The translations under genes and the position numbers were made by a program. A stretch of DNA of 64,000 nucleotides from Canibacter zhuwentaonis (GTDB lineage Bacteria > Actinomycetota > Actinomycetes > Actinomycetales > Microbacteriaceae), in the NCBI RefSeq assembly GCF_018531125.1, contig NZ_JAHDSY010000001.1. The stretch is one strand, 5' to 3'. Each line of letters starts with the position of its first letter. The first letter of the stretch is position 1. This document shows positions 61,154 to 64,000 of this stretch, in pieces. The notes beneath the pieces were generated by a model. It saw only the letters and a list, made by a program, of their open reading frames with translations, had not been told where the DNA came from and made no database searches.

Positions 61154-62245
61154 TTAAGGTGTTGGCGTTTTATCGCTAAAATCGTCGTCAGCAGTAAACA
61201 CTCGCCCCTCATCTAAACTCGAGAGAGTTTCCGTGGTGTTAAAATTCTGATGTTGGTAAATTATTTTGTCTGCATCAGACAGAATCTCGTTTACGGTTTC
61301 AGGATTATGAGCCCTGTTTGTCGTAACAGAGCTTACCGCTGCAGTAGGTGCAGTTTGCGTTACAAGGTTGTCGAGTAGATTCTCAGCGTCTGCAATAATC
61401 TCTTGATCGTGAGTGGCAAAACCGTGCAAAAGCCACTTTGCCAGTTCCAATTCGTGATAAAAACGGGCTCGTTTGATAACTCGCTCTTGTAATTCCGATT
61501 CTGCGGGATAGACCGCTTGCAGAGCCCGTTCAAGAACTCCGCTTGAAGCACCCGCCAGCCAAGCAAAGTCGATTGCGGGGTCATCCACCGCGAGCTTACC
61601 AAAACCCACCACTCCAATAATTTTATCTGACTGTACAATAAAACTGCTGTCAGCAGCAGATCCGTGCACTGTTACGGGAGCGAAATCCCAGAGCTGATTG
61701 TTTTGCAGCACCTGATCCCAGCGGTTTTTCACCGCCACCGGCAGCACCCTGGTGTTCGAAGCGCGCTCAACCAGACGAGCGGTAGTCGCGCGAGACTCAA
61801 GAGCGGAGCGCACTGGCAAACCGCTGTTTTGCACAGTGTCTAAAGGGATTTGGTGTATCCTACGCAATGCGCCTGCAATTTCAGCAATGATACTGGAGTC
61901 AGCTTCCAGCTCGGATATAAAAAACCGTTCGCCCGCAATAAAAGTGGTTACAACAGCGGGATAATCCTGCCACTTGGTTACACCCAAAAGGTGTGGTATC
62001 GTAAAGCTAAGCGTGCTTCTAACACCGGAGGTTAGCGCGAGCAGAGCCGTGTTTTCGCCGTTTTGATCCGCCACCGCACTATCATTCTGTGGGATTCGGA
62101 TAATAACCTGTCCGAGATTACTTTTTGCCACAGCGGAGGTAAAATGATTCGCGTCGTTATAGCTGTGACTGCGAATTCCACACACCTTAATATTAGGAAC
62201 CGCATCAACGGCTAGTGCTGCTAGGGTTAAACTGGAGCTGACCAT
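61154..62245 (-). CDS. Aminoglycoside-phosphotransferase-fold protein lacking catalytic Asp
   Basis: 363 residues with the APH kinase-like fold, between adnB and the UvrD2-like gene, as in related actinobacteria. The catalytic loop that is HGDxxxxN in active kinases reads HGSAADSSF (Ser196), and the DFG motif reads GFG (Gly214), so both key Asp residues are missing. The ending LDDPAIDFAWLAGAS-like segment (VDDPAIDFAWL) is kept. I infer a pseudokinase or a binding protein; no drug resistance should be assumed. Start ATG 62245. The C-terminal 60 residues are low complexity. Confidence 0.8.
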   Translation of the reverse strand: MVSSSLTLAALAVDAVPNIKVCGIRSHSYNDANHFTSAVAKSNLGQVIIRIPQNDSAVADQNGENTALLALTSGVRSTLSFTIPHLLGVTKWQDYPAVVTTFIAGERFFISELEADSSIIAEIAGALRRIHQIPLDTVQNSGLPVRSALESRATTARLVERASNTRVLPVAVKNRWDQVLQNNQLWDFAPVTVHGSAADSSFIVQSDKIIGVVGFGKLAVDDPAIDFAWLAGASSGVLERALQAVYPAESELQERVIKRARFYHELELAKWLLHGFATHDQEIIADAENLLDNLVTQTAPTAAVSSVTTNRAHNPETVNEILSDADKIIYQHQNFNTTETLSSLDEGRVFTADDDFSDKTPTP

Positions 62246-62315
62246 ATATCAAGCGTATGCAACTGTGGGGAGTATCACAAACCGCCACGCGCAATTTAAG
62301 AAAGCAGGTTATCTT

Positions 62316-64000
62316 ATGCACTCAAAAGCTGAAAAAATACTGCTCGAGTTAGACGACACCCAGCGTCAGGTTGCGATGTGCTTGCGCGGTCCGGTCGCGG
62401 TTTTTGCGGGTGCGGGAAGCGGTAAAACTCGCACAATAATATATCGTATAGCCTACGCCGTTGCATCTGGCGAGTTTGCTTCCGAGCAGATTCTAGCACT
62501 CACATACACGCGCAAAGCTGCCGCCGAGATGAAGACCCGGCTTGCTGTTCTCGGCATAAAAGGCGTGGAGGTCAGAACTTTTCACTCACTAGCGCTCGGG
62601 CAGTTGCAGCACTACTGGCAGAGCGTTATTGGTGGGCAAAATCCTTCCCTGGTGCGCAACACGCGCGAGATTACAGCGCGGGCGCTGGAGCGCGTTAATG
62701 TCTTTCTGAGCTCTGCAGCGCTGGCGGATCTTGACTCAGAAATAAAACTGCGAAAAACAAATATGCTGCACTACGAAACTTATGAAAAACTAATCGGAAA
62801 TAAACGCAACCCGGGCGGGCTAACACCGCACCAGGTTGTAACGGTTATGAGAGAGTATGAGCGGCTCAAGCTGATCGACAAGCAAATTGACAGCGAAGAC
62901 AGCATCGCGCTGATTACAGCCCTGATTAAAAGCGAAGAGTATATTGCGAGCAAGATTCACGCCGGGCATCGGTTGATAACGGTTGATGAGTACCAGGATA
63001 TTTCCGCGCTGCAGCAGGCGTATCTTGACGCGCTACTCGGCAAAAACCGCAATCTGTGTGTTGTTGGTGATGTGAGCCAGACTATTTTTAGTTTCGCCGG
63101 GGCGAAACGAGACTATTTACTAAACTTCAAACGCCGCTACCGTGATGCGAAAGTTTTCGAGCTGACGCACAGCTACCGTTCAAGCCAGCAAATTATTAGC
63201 GCGGCAAACGCCCTGATGAGCAAACAGAAGGGAAGCCTAGTTTTGCGCAGCAGGCATAAAAAGAACGCTGAAGAGGTATCCTGTGTGCAATTTGGGAACG
63301 TTGCAATCGAGTACGCTACGATCGCAAATATAATCCGCACGCAGCTGCGGGGCGAGCGCACAGCCTCGCAGATCGCAATTCTTGCGCGTAAGGGATGGCA
63401 GCTTGAAAAGATTGCCGATGTTTTGCGCGCAGCGGGTATTCCGGTGAAAGAACGAGATAAGCTAAAGTTTTTCGAACGCCAAGAAGTTAAACGGGTGCTC
63501 TTGCACCTAGCAAGCTTAAACAATGTTGAAAAATCCTCGGTATTACCACAGTTTCAAATAGTAACTGACGTACTGCGCCGTCACGGATGGTCGCCAACCA
63601 AGCCGCAATCGGTTAGAGAGTTTGAAGAGTGGATGTATCTCAATGCTTGCAACACGATTATCTCAAAAATGATAAGTGAGGGCGACTCGCTTGCTACAAT
63701 CGTCGCAAAACTGCATGATATGGCGGCGCGCGAATACGAGCCTGAAATTGAGGCGGTGACTCTGAGTACGATCCACTCGGCAAAAGGCCTTGAGTGGGAG
63801 TGCGTATACCTGACAGGTTGTGCAGAGGGCATTCTGCCCGCGAGGCAGAGCCTTAAACACGCGCCCCGTATTGACGAAGAGCGTCGCCTGGCGTACGTCG
63901 CATTCACTCGCGCTCGCACACAGCTGCGCATCTCCTTCAGCGCAGACTCTGGAGGTGACAAAGACGCGAGTGTTTCTAGGTTTATTACGGAGGCGCAAAT
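62316..64000 (+). CDS. UvrD2-type SF1 helicase (3' end beyond the window)
   Basis: Open from ATG 62316 to the last base; 561 codons are visible. Motifs: Walker A AGAGSGKTRT near residue 35, TYTRKAAAEM (Ia), FHSLA (Ib), VDEYQDIS (II), GDVSQTIFSFAGA (III), LTHSYRS (IV), TLSTIHSAKGLEWECVYLTG (V), and AYVAFTRARTQLRIS (VI). This matches the UvrD2 helicase that follows adnAB in actinobacteria; the expected C-terminal Cys4/HRDC part would lie outside. It is divergent from the kinase-fold gene. Confidence 0.92.
   Translation, partial: MHSKAEKILLELDDTQRQVAMCLRGPVAVFAGAGSGKTRTIIYRIAYAVASGEFASEQILALTYTRKAAAEMKTRLAVLGIKGVEVRTFHSLALGQLQHYWQSVIGGQNPSLVRNTREITARALERVNVFLSSAALADLDSEIKLRKTNMLHYETYEKLIGNKRNPGGLTPHQVVTVMREYERLKLIDKQIDSEDSIALITALIKSEEYIASKIHAGHRLITVDEYQDISALQQAYLDALLGKNRNLCVVGDVSQTIFSFAGAKRDYLLNFKRRYRDAKVFELTHSYRSSQQIISAANALMSKQKGSLVLRSRHKKNAEEVSCVQFGNVAIEYATIANIIRTQLRGERTASQIAILARKGWQLEKIADVLRAAGIPVKERDKLKFFERQEVKRVLLHLASLNNVEKSSVLPQFQIVTDVLRRHGWSPTKPQSVREFEEWMYLNACNTIISKMISEGDSLATIVAKLHDMAAREYEPEIEAVTLSTIHSAKGLEWECVYLTGCAEGILPARQSLKHAPRIDEERRLAYVAFTRARTQLRISFSADSGGDKDASVSRFITEAQ

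Noticed and set aside
61154..62245. Aminoglycoside or macrolide resistance kinase
   Set aside because: Both catalytic aspartates are missing and the gene sits in a conserved repair context.
1..64000. GCGGAT as a polar KOPS or Chi-type signal
   Set aside because: My counts on the two strands are almost equal (about 87 and 81), without the skew expected of a polar motif.

Overview
The window reads as chromosomal DNA of a small-genome actinobacterium, most likely order Micrococcales and close to Microbacteriaceae (inference). The basis is actinobacterial families and gene order: AdnAB next to a UvrD2-type helicase, DUF3117 and DUF3107 proteins, mIHF, type 2 OMP decarboxylase, the O-methyltransferase/tatB/mrp/MgtE-CBS neighbourhood, a long LigA, and many GTG/TTG or apparently leaderless starts. 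Base composition is moderate (roughly half G+C by eye), low for that group. Spacing is tight, with several tail-to-tail overlaps and some decayed genes, which suits a reduced genome. No rRNA, CRISPR array, transposase or phage gene was seen.

Layout: 1-3.1 kb holds rnhB, murI, rph and rdgB, then a small His-rich protein gene (3.2-3.4 kb) and tRNA-Leu(UAG). Next to the tRNA is an AT-rich cassette (3.8-4.9 kb) with a secreted two-cysteine protein and a four-helix membrane protein, driven through a perfect 31-bp palindrome made of two DnaA boxes. A frameshifted gene and the biotin ECF transporter bioN-bioM-bioY follow on the minus strand, then a repeat-bearing gap. From 8 to 19 kb come an SF2 helicase, ligA, gatCAB, dinB, pdxY, gluQ and an SGNH hydrolase. 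At 19.9-20.4 kb lies a decayed DUF418 gene. From 20.5 to 30.3 kb is one long pyrimidine/nucleotide operon: pyrR-pyrB-pyrC-(PH protein)-carA-carB-pyrF, ending in a fusion of mycobacterial-type integration host factor with guanylate kinase.

From 30.3 to 44 kb: a DMT/NIPA-like transporter, tRNA-Met, tRNA-Glu, an FtsX-type ABC exporter, infC-rpmI-rplT (infC with an ATT start), an SpoU rRNA methyltransferase, CopC, pheST, an orphan GxGD prepilin-peptidase-like protein, ferredoxin, citrate synthase and DUF3117. From 44 to 54 kb: an O-methyltransferase, tatB, mrp, DUF1003, an MgtE-N/CBS protein, a stress protein, pepP, a PHP phosphoesterase, a DEAD-box helicase, a ferritin-fold protein and DUF3107. 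The right end (54.5-64 kb) is a DNA-repair block: adnA, adnB, a kinase-fold protein without catalytic aspartates, and a UvrD2-like helicase cut by the window edge.

Most content is housekeeping. The most unusual signals are the AT-rich tRNA-Leu cassette with its DnaA-box palindrome, a strong genome-style over-representation of the word GCGGAT/ATCCGC in all frames and both strands, the mIHF-Gmk fusion, a P-loop Gly-to-Arg change in BioM, and alanine-rich low-complexity insertions in MurI, LigA and PyrR.
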